A DNA stretch of 34,078 nucleotides from Candidatus Woesearchaeota archaeon. Lineage in GTDB: Archaea > Nanobdellota > Nanobdellia > Woesearchaeales > UBA10216. The notes below the pieces were generated by a model. It ran no database searches. It was not told the DNA's origin and was given only the letters and a program-made list of their open reading frames with translations. The stretch covers positions 1-34,078 of the forward strand of contig JACPBX010000008.1 of the NCBI GenBank assembly GCA_016180085.1, written 5' to 3'. This document shows positions 14,190 through 21,833 of this stretch, in pieces (the first letter of the stretch is position 1; each line of letters starts with the position of its first letter). The position numbers and the translations under genes were made by a program.

Positions 14190-14306
14190 TCATGTGCAGA
14201 TTCCCCAGCCGCATTCCTCGTTCTTGCAGCTGAAGCATGTGCCGTCATCCGTGTCTTCCTTTTCCACCGGGCCGCCGCAGTTAGGGCATTTCGTTATTTC
14301 GTTCAT
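14190..14306 (-). CDS. Mini zinc-ribbon protein resembling the NrdJ C-terminal cysteine tail
   Basis: A 38-residue frame begins MNEITKCPNCGGPVEKE and ends CGWGICT. It has six cysteines: C7-x2-C10-x13-C24-x2-C27-x4-C32-x4-C37. The last 30 residues of NrdJ, encoded just upstream, have the same order and spacing (C995-x2-C998-x10-C1009-x2-C1012-x4-C1017-x4-C1022). Matching residues include CPxC, CxSCxNExCG and a final Cys. It therefore looks like a free-standing copy of the RNR tail. In NrdJ enzymes the tail cysteines relay electrons from thioredoxin-like donors to the active site. The gene sits 15 bases after nrdJ and 15 before the adenosyltransferase gene, so it is co-transcribed with both. 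It is too short for most gene callers. Confidence 0.75.
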   Translation of the reverse strand: MNEITKCPNCGGPVEKEDTDDGTCFSCKNEECGWGICT

Positions 14307-14321
14307 TTTTTCCTGCTAATG

Positions 14322-17300
14322 TCATACTTCGCACTTGCTGAAGCCGCACGTTTCGTTAAGGCAGCTGTGGCAGCCGTTTTCGATTTTCAGCGTTTTATTG
14401 CTGCACGATGGGCATATGCTCAGCTTCATGTCAGAGGCTGTTATCTCTGTGCTGTTTTTGCCGTGCCCCTGCCTTGCTTCCGCGGCTGCTGCAGTCTCCA
14501 AGCCTGCAGCTGCTTTTGTGAAGACATACCTTCCTCCGTCTTTTTTAATCTGGCCGTTCTTCGCAGCGCTGTAGACTGTTGTCAGCCTTCCATCTGGCAG
14601 GGCTATCACATCATCTCCCCTCATGAGCCTTTGTTCGCCATCAACCTCAACATCATACTGCTCTTCCGCTGCTTTTTGGAACTCTGATTTCTGCGTGCCA
14701 GTGCTCAGTATCGGGTAGCGGGAGCCTTCCCTGTAGATGGTTATGCCCTTGAGGCCGTTCTTCCACGCGTCAAGGTAGATGTTTGATATGGTCTCAGGGT
14801 CAATGTCCTCAGGCAGGTTTACTGTTGATGATATGCTGTGGTCAACATATTTCTGCCATAGGCCCTGAGTCATTACCCTCTTGCCCGGGTCGATGAAATG
14901 TGCTGTCCTGAAGAAATGGGCGGGCAGTATGCGCTTCAGCTCATCAGCATCCTTGCATTTTTGCGCTTCTTCAGCCAGGTTGTGCTGCTGGATGTACGCA
15001 TCCACAGTCGAATGAAATATCTTGAAGAACATGTTGCTTCCTCCGGAACTCAGGCCCTCAGACCTCCTGGTGTAGTAAAGCGCGAATACAGGCTCTATGC
15101 CCCCGCTGACACCTATGAAATTCCTGTCACCAAGCTTGTAGCCGAGCACTATGTTGGATATTGTCCCTGTTGGCGCTATTGAAAGGATTGCGATGTTCCT
15201 GAGCCCTTTCTTCCTTATGAGTTCCTTTGTTTCGTCTGTAAGCACTTCCTGGAAGAAGTTTCCCTTGCTGTAGGCCTGATACTCGAATATCGGCGATGGC
15301 GATTTCTCCTCTGCCAGGCTTGCTGATGCCTGGTAAGCAGTATTCGAGAACAGTTTGGCAGACTCTTCGAGTATCTTTACGCCTTCCTCGCTGTCATAGC
15401 CAATGCCAAGCTGGTTAAGCATGTCTGCTATGCCCATAACACCCAATCCAACTCTTCTGGTTTCGTAAGCTGCCTTTCGCTGCTTTTCAAGCGGGTTCAG
15501 GAGCTCATTCCACGTAACCACGTTGTCCAAAAATCTCACTGCAAGCGCGGTTGTTTCCTTGATGCCGCCCCAGTCTATCTCTGCCTTGTCTGTGTAGCCG
15601 CTTTTGACAAACCTCGACAAATTGACAGATGCCAGGTTGCATGCCCCGCCGTCCTCAAGAGGAACCTCGGCGCAAGGGTTCGTGCTCGCTATTGGCCTCC
15701 CAACATAGTTGGATGGCGAGTACTTGCTCATTGTAGACCAGAATATGAGCCCTGGCTCGGCTGTCCTGTAGTTGCCTTCTATAAAGGCGTTCCAGATGGT
15801 TCTTGCCTTAACCATCCTCTTTATCTCGTTAGTCTCGCGCGAATTGTAATAAAGCATGAAGTCTCCTGCTTGCTTTATTGCAAGGTCAAACTCAGAGCCC
15901 CTGTCAGGAACGACAATGTCGCCAAACATGTCCCTCCTTCCAGCGTCAGCCAGGTCCCTTCCGCTTAACGGTCCTGCGCCGTGCTCTGACAGGAACCTGT
16001 TAAGCTCTTGCAGCGTGTCAAATGTTTTCAGCAGCCTGTATTTTTCTATCGGCTTCGATGGTATGCCGTATGAGTAGTGCACTGCCCCGCCTTGCATTAT
16101 TCCAAGTCCGGATACTGCCTTGTCTTTCAGATAAACAAGGAGCTTTTCAGTGCCATACCTATTCTGCTCATCAACCGCCTGCATGAACTCGTCTGATATC
16201 TTCAGGCTTATGTTGGCGAACCTCACCTGCGTGTTCTCCCTCACCTGCCGTTCTATTTCCCTGAGCTGCTTCTCATTGAACTGGTTCGACCACTTGCACT
16301 GCTCGACTATCTGGTTCGTCACCCAGTTCGGCATCTTCTTCACGTTTATGAAGTGCTGGCTGTCAGGGTGCTTTATGTCAATGGTGAGCATGAGGGCTCC
16401 CCTTCTTCCTGACTGCCCGATCAGCCCCGTGGTTAACGAGAAAAGCTCCATGAAGGAGACGCTTCCTGTTGAGGTATCGGCCGCGTTGTGAACTACTGAG
16501 CCTTTCGGCCTTAGCACAGATATGTCCACCCCAATCCCGCCGCCATAAGAATAAGTCCTGGCGCATTCGTAAGCAGACTGGTAGATTGACTCTATGTTGT
16601 CCTCTGCTATGAGCGAAACAAAGCAGTTGGCAAGTGTCTTTAGCCTGTATAAATCTCCCCCACCGGCAATCACTCTCCCTCCCGGCACAAAATAGCCCTC
16701 GTACAGCGCCCTGTAGAACCGTGCTGCCCATTCCTGCTGCTTTTCAGGCGTTGACTCAACAGCCGCCATAAAAGCTGCAAGCCTTGAAAACGCATCCTCA
16801 GGCCTTTTCTCAATCAGCTTGTTGCTAAGGTCCTTCAGGAAATATTTCTTCTGGTAGATGCTTGTTGCCAGCTCATTCGCATTAAGGTAGTCTCCTGGGT
16901 GAACAGGCATTTCCCCTTTCTTTTGCAGGTCTTTCAGGTAGAACAAAAGGTTCTTGTAAGCCTCAATCCTGTCATACCCTATAATTGATGCAAGCTTGCT
17001 CTTGTGGGCGAACATGTCAAGCAGCGCTGTCTTCTCACCATCGCTGCCCTTTGCAGCCTCAGCGGCCGCCTGCCTTAGTTCGGCCCTCTTTGCCCTGTAA
17101 AGTATGTACGCCTTCGCTGTCTTGGCATGGCCTTCCTCTATGAGTATCTTTTCAACAGCATCCTGGACCTCTTCCACTGTTGGTATCTTCTCGTTTTTTG
17201 ACACAAAATCAACGACAAGCCCTGACAGCCTATCTGCCTCTTTCCTGTCGCTTCCGCCAACAGACCTTGCAGCCTTCATGATGGCAGAGGTTATTTTTTC

Positions 17301-17396
17301 ATCGTCAAAGTTAACAACCCTTCCATCGCGCTTGACTATCTTGGGAATCCTGCTGACGGACATGGCTTTCCCTGCATCGAAGGCTTTTGGTGTCAT
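14322..17396 (-). CDS. nrdJ: Adenosylcobalamin-dependent (class II) ribonucleoside-diphosphate reductase
   Basis: The 1024-residue protein starts with an ATP-cone (about 15-105, KRDGRVVNFDDEKI), the allosteric dATP/ATP site. The 10-stranded barrel follows: TLANCFVS with Cys258 (first redox cysteine) and the catalytic loop NPCAE with Asn573, Cys575 and Glu577. The tail has six cysteines (995-1022). There is no separate radical-generating subunit nearby and a cobalamin adenosyltransferase gene lies two genes downstream, so class II is the clear call. It reduces ribonucleotides for DNA synthesis. No intein is visible; an extra stretch of about 85 residues (around 430-510) precedes the DFMLYYNSRETNE region. 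ATG 17396 is preceded by GAGGT, eight bases upstream. The leader of about 60 bases contains one NrdR-like box, with a second at the transcription start. Confidence 0.93.
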   Translation of the reverse strand: MTPKAFDAGKAMSVSRIPKIVKRDGRVVNFDDEKITSAIMKAARSVGGSDRKEADRLSGLVVDFVSKNEKIPTVEEVQDAVEKILIEEGHAKTAKAYILYRAKRAELRQAAAEAAKGSDGEKTALLDMFAHKSKLASIIGYDRIEAYKNLLFYLKDLQKKGEMPVHPGDYLNANELATSIYQKKYFLKDLSNKLIEKRPEDAFSRLAAFMAAVESTPEKQQEWAARFYRALYEGYFVPGGRVIAGGGDLYRLKTLANCFVSLIAEDNIESIYQSAYECARTYSYGGGIGVDISVLRPKGSVVHNAADTSTGSVSFMELFSLTTGLIGQSGRRGALMLTIDIKHPDSQHFINVKKMPNWVTNQIVEQCKWSNQFNEKQLREIERQVRENTQVRFANISLKISDEFMQAVDEQNRYGTEKLLVYLKDKAVSGLGIMQGGAVHYSYGIPSKPIEKYRLLKTFDTLQELNRFLSEHGAGPLSGRDLADAGRRDMFGDIVVPDRGSEFDLAIKQAGDFMLYYNSRETNEIKRMVKARTIWNAFIEGNYRTAEPGLIFWSTMSKYSPSNYVGRPIASTNPCAEVPLEDGGACNLASVNLSRFVKSGYTDKAEIDWGGIKETTALAVRFLDNVVTWNELLNPLEKQRKAAYETRRVGLGVMGIADMLNQLGIGYDSEEGVKILEESAKLFSNTAYQASASLAEEKSPSPIFEYQAYSKGNFFQEVLTDETKELIRKKGLRNIAILSIAPTGTISNIVLGYKLGDRNFIGVSGGIEPVFALYYTRRSEGLSSGGSNMFFKIFHSTVDAYIQQHNLAEEAQKCKDADELKRILPAHFFRTAHFIDPGKRVMTQGLWQKYVDHSISSTVNLPEDIDPETISNIYLDAWKNGLKGITIYREGSRYPILSTGTQKSEFQKAAEEQYDVEVDGEQRLMRGDDVIALPDGRLTTVYSAAKNGQIKKDGGRYVFTKAAAGLETAAAAEARQGHGKNSTEITASDMKLSICPSCSNKTLKIENGCHSCLNETCGFSKCEV

Positions 17397-17416
17397 GTTT
17401 CATTACCTCACAATAA

Positions 17417-17432
17417 ATACAACCTGTTGTGT
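17417..17432. promoter_or_regulatory. Candidate NrdR box 2 (proximal)
   Basis: ATACAACCTGTTGTGT resembles the 16-base palindromic NrdR box (ACACNATATATNGTGT-like). On the minus strand it reads ACACAACAGGTTGTAT. It lies in the nrdJ leader, 21 bases before the start codon, and starts exactly 33 bases from the other box. Confidence 0.6.
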
Positions 17433-17449
17433 TTCTCTCCCGTCTAGAA

Positions 17450-17465
17450 CCCCAATATGTTGTGG
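17450..17465. promoter_or_regulatory. Candidate NrdR box 1 (at the transcription start)
   Basis: CCCCAATATGTTGTGG, read on the minus strand as CCACAACATATTGGGG, matches the NrdR box pattern with CACAA-CATATTG at its core. It covers the expected transcription start, about 25 bases from the TATA box. The two boxes are separated by 17 bases (33 between starts, close to three helical turns), matching the tandem geometry known for NrdR. Confidence 0.6.
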
Positions 17466-17476
17466 TTTCTGGATTT

Positions 17477-17494
17477 ACTTGTATTTAAAGGTTT
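17477..17494 (-). promoter_or_regulatory. nrdJ core promoter, identical 18-mer to the SUF promoter
   Basis: On the plus strand the sequence is acttgtatttaaaggttt; on the minus strand it gives a TATA box CTTTAAATAC (17481-17490) with flanking bases. Exactly the same 18 bases occur at 26727-26744, before the SUF regulator gene. Confidence 0.65.
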
Positions 17495-17598
17495 TTGTGC
17501 CAAAAACTATATTAGCCATAACTCATGACAGAATTTCTAGCTGCTGGTGATGTAAATTCAAAAGCATCAATCGCAGTTGGTATAAGTTTTATATAAAA

Positions 17599-17880
17599 TC
17601 ACTGGTTCGTCTTCCAGTACTTCTTCTGCCCCAAAATCAATGCCGCGGTAAAAAGCAGGTATGTGAGCAGGTAGCTAATCTCTGTGAGGAAGAATCCGAA
17701 ATCGACAACATCCTTGCTCTGGCCGAATCTGAATCCGAAGCCTAAAGAAAACAAAACCGGAATGAAGAATATGGGATAGAAGCTTTTCCTGCTTGTTTTG
17801 AACCGCGAAAGAAAATTGTTAAGAAGCATCATTAAGATTAACACCACAACAAATTCCCCAACTGCCTGCCACGCTTGCAT
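17599..17880 (-). CDS. Small membrane protein, function unknown
   Basis: The 93-residue protein begins MQAWQAVGEFVVVLILMMLL and has three hydrophobic segments (about 8-24, 34-50, 64-83) with a basic stretch between the first two (SRFKTSRKS) and a basic tail (GQKKYWKTNQ). I recognise no family. ATG 17880 is followed upstream by a very A/T-rich region (ATATATAATAAAATATATAATT-like, within about 17897-17925) that offers several TATA boxes. The gene stands alone between the nrdJ promoter and a divergent membrane protein. Confidence 0.55.
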   Translation of the reverse strand: MQAWQAVGEFVVVLILMMLLNNFLSRFKTSRKSFYPIFFIPVLFSLGFGFRFGQSKDVVDFGFFLTEISYLLTYLLFTAALILGQKKYWKTNQ

Positions 17881-18034
17881 TTTACCAACCGCAACTAATT
17901 ATAATTATATATTTTATTATATATTTTCTAAAGTGTGGAAAGCAGTATATGTTTAAAAAACTTTTGGATTTGGCATTACACATTTGACTGCGGCAGCTAA
18001 AGCTTTAAAAACATTCAGCGGCATTTGCAACTGC

Positions 18035-18436
18035 ATGCCTGGCGCTTTTGTGCATATTGCTGTTGGTCTGTTATCAGCAGCCATTGTGCACCTGAAGCAT
18101 TTCAAGCCTGAGTTCAGCCTTGCAATTTTCATTGGAAATCTCCTTCCTGATGTCCTGAAATTCGGCTTGACTGCAATAAAGCAGGGAACGCTCAGGATTT
18201 TCAGCGTCAAACAGGACGGCCTTTTCAACACTTTAGCATCAACAACTTCCAGCTCTGCAAACTGGTTCACTCTCGGCTTCTTCCTGTTGCTGCTCATAAC
18301 CTTCTTTTACCATTACCACGTCATCAAGAAGAAAAAGCTTTGGGAGTACGAGGAACTCTACATATTCTTGCTGATTGGCATCGTAACGCATCTCATCATG
18401 GATGCGCTTATAATTGAGAAAGGGCCGTGGTTTTAA
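18035..18436 (+). CDS. Membrane protein with metal-hydrolase-like His/Asp motifs
   Basis: The 133-residue protein starts MPGAFVHIAVGLLSAAIVHL. It then has FIGNLLPDVLKFG, a hydrophobic stretch of about 20 residues ending HYHVIKKKK, and IVTHLIMDALI near the C-terminus. A His near the N-terminus followed by NLLPD, and a late THLxxD, recall the DUF457/YdjM-type membrane-bound putative hydrolases, which are about this size or somewhat larger. That is tentative. ATG 18035 is favoured: the box CTTTAAAAAC (about 18003-18012) is at leaderless distance, whereas the alternative TTG at 17984 lies upstream of that box. The stop overlaps the convergent endonuclease IV-like gene by four bases. Confidence 0.55.
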   Translation: MPGAFVHIAVGLLSAAIVHLKHFKPEFSLAIFIGNLLPDVLKFGLTAIKQGTLRIFSVKQDGLFNTLASTTSSSANWFTLGFFLLLLITFFYHYHVIKKKKLWEYEELYIFLLIGIVTHLIMDALIIEKGPWF

Positions 18437-19260
18437 TCCTTCTCATAAATTCTCTTCAGCATAAGTGCATCGCCTTCAATGTTCGGGCTCTCGCTTATCA
18501 CAACTCCTCCAATCTTAAACTCGCGCCAGCTGCGGACAATTTCCTCGTAATTCAAGTCGGATTCCTTCAGCGTCAGATGGTTTAGTTCGCCTTTGTCGCT
18601 GTAGTTGACCCCGGCTATTTGTATGTGCATATTCTTTAGTGCTTCCTTCCCCAGTTCTTTCTCTACAGCGGCAAGTATTTCGTTGAATTCTATGAGGCTG
18701 TTGTTTTTCCCATCACGGGCGTGCATGTGCGCGTAGTCTATGCAAGGCATTACCTGCTCAATCTCCTGGCACAGCCGCAGTATCTCGCTCAAGCCCCCAA
18801 ACTGGCTTCTTTTGCCCGTTGTTTCAGGCCTTACCCATATTCCGCAGCCAGCGTCCTTTAGTTCGGCAACAACCATTTTCATTTGTTGCTTCACTTTTTC
18901 ATATACCTTCTCTTTGCTGATGCCTAAATAATAGCCGGGATGGAAAGCAACGCTTTTCGCCCCGCAGAGCCAGGCAACTTCCGCGGCTTTTATCAGCCGT
19001 TTTTTGCTAGCCTCCAATTTGGCAGTTTCAGCAGCATTCAGATTGATGTAGTAGGGGGCATGGCATGTCAGCATAACCTCTGCTTTCTCAGCGGCAGCTT
19101 TGATTTTCGGGGCATTTTCCTTGCTAATATTGACTGATTGCACGAATTCAAGCTCCATTGCATCAAGGCCAAGCCCTCTCACTGCCCTTATGCCGGAAGC
19201 TGTGTCAGTTCCTTTGGCTGCCATTGGGATGCCTGCTGTGCCGAAGAGGAGCTTAAGCAT
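18433..19260 (-). CDS. Endonuclease IV-like TIM-barrel protein
   Basis: The 275-residue protein follows the AP endonuclease family 2 / xylose-isomerase-like barrel: LLFGTAGIP at strand 1, MLTCHAPYYINL (strand 3), VAFHPGYYLG (strand 4), IWVRPETTGKRSQFGGL (strand 5, metal Glu), CIDYAHMHARDG (strand 6, with the conserved Asp and His) and VVISESPN near the C-terminus. His, Glu and Asp metal ligands of endonuclease IV are present in most expected places. It probably cuts DNA at abasic sites and so complements endonuclease III. ATG 19260 is chosen because it falls just after the HEPN gene's stop codon at 19265. A GTG at 19278 would overlap that gene. Confidence 0.78.
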   Translation of the reverse strand: MLKLLFGTAGIPMAAKGTDTASGIRAVRGLGLDAMELEFVQSVNISKENAPKIKAAAEKAEVMLTCHAPYYINLNAAETAKLEASKKRLIKAAEVAWLCGAKSVAFHPGYYLGISKEKVYEKVKQQMKMVVAELKDAGCGIWVRPETTGKRSQFGGLSEILRLCQEIEQVMPCIDYAHMHARDGKNNSLIEFNEILAAVEKELGKEALKNMHIQIAGVNYSDKGELNHLTLKESDLNYEEIVRSWREFKIGGVVISESPNIEGDALMLKRIYEKD

Positions 19261-19264
19261 TTTA

Positions 19265-20251
19265 CTACAAATCACCACTAAGATTATATTGATTCAAAAG
19301 AAGTTTATTTTGTAACTGTTTATTAAAACCAAGTAATCGTAATATCACAATTTCCATTATTTTTTGCAGGATAAATAGCATTTGGGGTTTATTCATCAAC
19401 TTTTGCGAATTTAAATTATGAACTAGCTTCGTTCTAATTTCCACCAGATTAGTTAAAACTTTATCTGGATTTTTGGAATCAAATCCTAAATCTAAACTTC
19501 CCAAGTAACTCCTAACTTTTTCATATGTGTTCCTTTCGTACAAAAAACTCCTTAGAATATTCCTTTTAAGCAGGCTTAATTTATTTCTATCTTTAACGCA
19601 GTCTTCCAACGCAGCCGATACCCCATCTTTAATCTTTTTTAATTCCTCTTCCGTAAATATTCTGAGTTTCTTATTTAAGCTATTCTCATTAGCCAAGCGC
19701 TCCAAACTTATCCAACATATCAAAAATTGCAGCTCCGTGATCATATCAGAATGTGAGACAAGGTAAGCGTGTATGACTTTTATAATTTCACTGCATTTAG
19801 ATGCAGTGGTTGTGTTTAGTTTTGCAAGAGCATAATCTATAAAAAATGTTATATCTCTCGTAAAAAAGACACCGTGCGTATTAATTCCGTGTATTAAATC
19901 GGAGTGTCTATTTTCTATCAGTTCAATATGCTTATAGTAAAACCTCGGATACTTTTTCCCTTTCCCATACTCGTAATGATAGTTAAAAAAAACGCTACGT
20001 TTTTGTGCAAAAGAATAAAGCCACTCTAACCAATCAGCCAGCTTTAAAGCTTCATCTCTGTTTGTCGCACGAATATAACACTTTGCAGTTTTCCAAGCGT
20101 CTTGTGCATGAGGATTGTTGATTTTTGTTCTTTCTTTTTCGAATATTTCGGCATATTTTAATGGCACTATTCTTATACATAAGTCTTCATTTATGTACTG
20201 TTTTCCTCTCGGGATGTATAAATTATAGAAATCAAATACGTATGTGTGCAT
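19265..20251 (-). CDS. HEPN-type putative ribonuclease, AT-rich accessory gene
   Basis: I do not recognise a close family. This 328-residue protein has a C-terminal half that looks like a HEPN domain. A helix with ELQFLICWISLERLAN is followed by a long insert, then EIRTKLVHN, which holds the RNase motif R-x4-H (Arg273, His278), and a final helix LQKIMEIVILRLLGF. This order is seen in the Apea-like/HEPN groups linked to abortive infection and RNA cleavage. The N-terminal 170 residues are rich in aromatic residues and lack a known motif. The gene is clearly richer in A/T than its neighbours, as seen by eye. It begins seven bases after the iscA-fusion stop and ends four bases before the endonuclease IV-like start. 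That suggests a transferred gene placed at the end of the SUF transcript. The longer frame start at 20293 would overlap iscA; ATG 20251 follows GGATAGGTG. Confidence 0.55.
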   Translation of the reverse strand: MHTYVFDFYNLYIPRGKQYINEDLCIRIVPLKYAEIFEKERTKINNPHAQDAWKTAKCYIRATNRDEALKLADWLEWLYSFAQKRSVFFNYHYEYGKGKKYPRFYYKHIELIENRHSDLIHGINTHGVFFTRDITFFIDYALAKLNTTTASKCSEIIKVIHAYLVSHSDMITELQFLICWISLERLANENSLNKKLRIFTEEELKKIKDGVSAALEDCVKDRNKLSLLKRNILRSFLYERNTYEKVRSYLGSLDLGFDSKNPDKVLTNLVEIRTKLVHNLNSQKLMNKPQMLFILQKIMEIVILRLLGFNKQLQNKLLLNQYNLSGDL

Positions 20252-20258
20252 TTTGCAC

Positions 20259-20810
20259 CTATCCAAACGAGCTTCCGCAGCTGCACACTGCATGCGCGTT
20301 CGGGTTGTCCACTTTGAAGCCGGAGCGGTTCAGCGTTTCAACGTAGTCAATCACTGCGCCTTTGAGGGCTTCCGCGCTCGCGGCATCCACAACGATTTTT
20401 AATCCGCTTTTCTCTAAAATTACGTCGTTGCTGCCGCTTTCATCGTCGAGAGAAAAATCGTAGCTGTATCCTGCGCAACCACCTGGCTTTACCTCAACTC
20501 TGAGGTTGAATCCTGAAATGCCCTGCTTCTTCATCATTTCCTTTACCTTTTCCACAGCCGCATCAGTGACATCAAACTTGTCCGGTTTTTCCTTTGGCCT
20601 TTCAGAGTCTATTTTTGCTGCTGCGCGGTTTAATTCCGTCAGCATATTATTGAAATCTTTCTCATTCATCACTGTCGCAGCTGCTGTTTTGAGTTGCTCC
20701 TGGTAAGGTGTGCCGCAGCCCGTCATCTTCATTCCAAATCCGGCCATTGCATCAGCTAATTGGGGGTATTTCAGCATTATTTCGCCAATTGTTGTTTCTG
20801 CAGTTATCAT
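20259..20810 (-). CDS. DUF1858 domain fused to an A-type Fe-S carrier (IscA/SufA-like)
   Basis: The 183-residue protein has an N-terminal DUF1858 module (about 1-65: MITAETTIGEIMLKYPQLADAM..., with Cys32 in TGCGTP), a family also found in ScdA/RIC-type proteins. A linker follows, then a HesB/IscA domain from about 79. The carrier's three cluster-binding cysteines are present: Cys112 in PGGCAGYSY and Cys176/Cys178 in AVCSCGSS. It should receive and pass on Fe-S clusters. The fusion suggests DUF1858 assists cluster loading or sensing. The start overlaps the ferredoxin stop by four bases, so it belongs to the SUF operon. Confidence 0.85.
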   Translation of the reverse strand: MITAETTIGEIMLKYPQLADAMAGFGMKMTGCGTPYQEQLKTAAATVMNEKDFNNMLTELNRAAAKIDSERPKEKPDKFDVTDAAVEKVKEMMKKQGISGFNLRVEVKPGGCAGYSYDFSLDDESGSNDVILEKSGLKIVVDAASAEALKGAVIDYVETLNRSGFKVDNPNAHAVCSCGSSFG

Positions 20811-21067
20811 ATGATTTTCTCCCCAGTATCCTTATTTTTCAGGTGTATTACGTTTACAGGGCAGGCTTCGGCTGCGGTCTGGTCCTCTTCGAAATCCTTG
20901 TCATCTTCATCTATTTCGAGCTCCTGCCAGCCGTCTTCCCTCTGCTTCCCAGATCTTATGTCTGACTTGCCGTCTTCGTTCATCTCCCAGCGCTTTGGGC
21001 TGACAGCAGCGCAGGCAGCGCACCCAATGCAGTTTGGCCTGTCGTGCTCAAGCAAATACTTCGTCAT
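20807..21067 (-). CDS. 4Fe-4S ferredoxin
   Basis: The 86-residue protein holds a single-cluster ferredoxin pattern: Cys13-x2-Cys16-x2-Cys19 (PNCIGCAACA) and Cys69-Pro (AACEACP-like, EACPVNVIHL). A long acidic stretch (EIDEDDKDFEEDQ) in the middle suits docking to basic electron partners. It overlaps the sufC end by 20 bases and the iscA fusion start by four, so it is translated with the Fe-S assembly genes. It probably supplies electrons for cluster assembly or is itself an early client; that is inference. Confidence 0.88.
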   Translation of the reverse strand: MTKYLLEHDRPNCIGCAACAAVSPKRWEMNEDGKSDIRSGKQREDGWQELEIDEDDKDFEEDQTAAEACPVNVIHLKNKDTGEKII

Positions 21068-21812
21068 TAGGCAACACCTTTATGGACTCGTAGCCTTGGC
21101 TTTCTATCTGGTGCGCAAGCTCAGGCCCTCCGCTTGTCGCAACTCTCCCGTCAATCATAACATACACCCTGTTTGGCTTTACATAATTGAGTATTCTCTG
21201 GTAATGTGTTATCAGCAGTATGCCCGTCTCAGGAGTGGCCAGCTTGTTTATCCCGTCTGCAACAACCTTCAGCGAGTCAACATCCAGGCCGGAGTCTGTC
21301 TCGTCAAGTATTGCCATTTCGGGCTTCAGCATTGCCATCTGGAGTATCTCAGCGCGTTTCTTCTCCCCGCCTGAAAAGCCTTCGTTGATGTAGCGGTGCA
21401 TGAATGATTCGTCAATTTTAAGCATCTTCATTGTTTCCTTGAGCTGCTTTATGAATTCTGCAACAGCTATCGGGTTCTTTTTGTCTCTGCGGCTGTTCAT
21501 GGCTGTCCTCAAAAAATTGGCCGTGCTCACCCCGGGAACTTCGCTTGGGTACTGGAATGACAGGAACAGCCCTTTTCTGGCGCGCTCGTTCGTTGGCAGC
21601 TTTGTTATGTCTTCGCCCTTAAACATTATCTGCCCTTTGGTTACCTTGTAGCCTGGGTGGCCAAGTAGCGCATAGCCCAATGAGCTTTTCCCTGCGCCGT
21701 TTGGCCCCATCAAGGCAACTACTTCGCCCTTGCTGACATCAAGGCTTACCCCTTTGAGTATCTCTTTGCCTTCAACTTCCACACGCAGGTCTTTTATTTG
21801 CAGTTCGTTCAT
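21048..21812 (-). CDS. sufC: SufC ATPase of the Fe-S scaffold
   Basis: The 254-residue protein is an ABC-type ATPase with Walker A GPNGAGKSS (about 35-43), a Q-loop in FLSFQYPSEVPGV (the SufC-specific signature), the ABC signature FSGGEKKR, Walker B MAILDETDSGLD and the H-loop ITHYQRIL. SufC drives conformational change of the SufB-SufD scaffold during cluster assembly. Length and motifs are normal. It lies 22 bases downstream of sufU and overlaps the following ferredoxin by 20 bases. Confidence 0.97.
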   Translation of the reverse strand: MNELQIKDLRVEVEGKEILKGVSLDVSKGEVVALMGPNGAGKSSLGYALLGHPGYKVTKGQIMFKGEDITKLPTNERARKGLFLSFQYPSEVPGVSTANFLRTAMNSRRDKKNPIAVAEFIKQLKETMKMLKIDESFMHRYINEGFSGGEKKRAEILQMAMLKPEMAILDETDSGLDVDSLKVVADGINKLATPETGILLITHYQRILNYVKPNRVYVMIDGRVATSGGPELAHQIESQGYESIKVLPNDEVFA

Positions 21813-21833
21813 TTTTCGCCTCTGCGGCTGCCG

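Noticed and set aside
14322-17396. Possible intein in NrdJ because of its 1024-residue length.
   Set aside because: No intein splice motifs (Cys or Ser start block, HN-Cys/Ser/Thr end) were seen; the length comes from the ATP-cone, the barrel and one lineage-type insertion.
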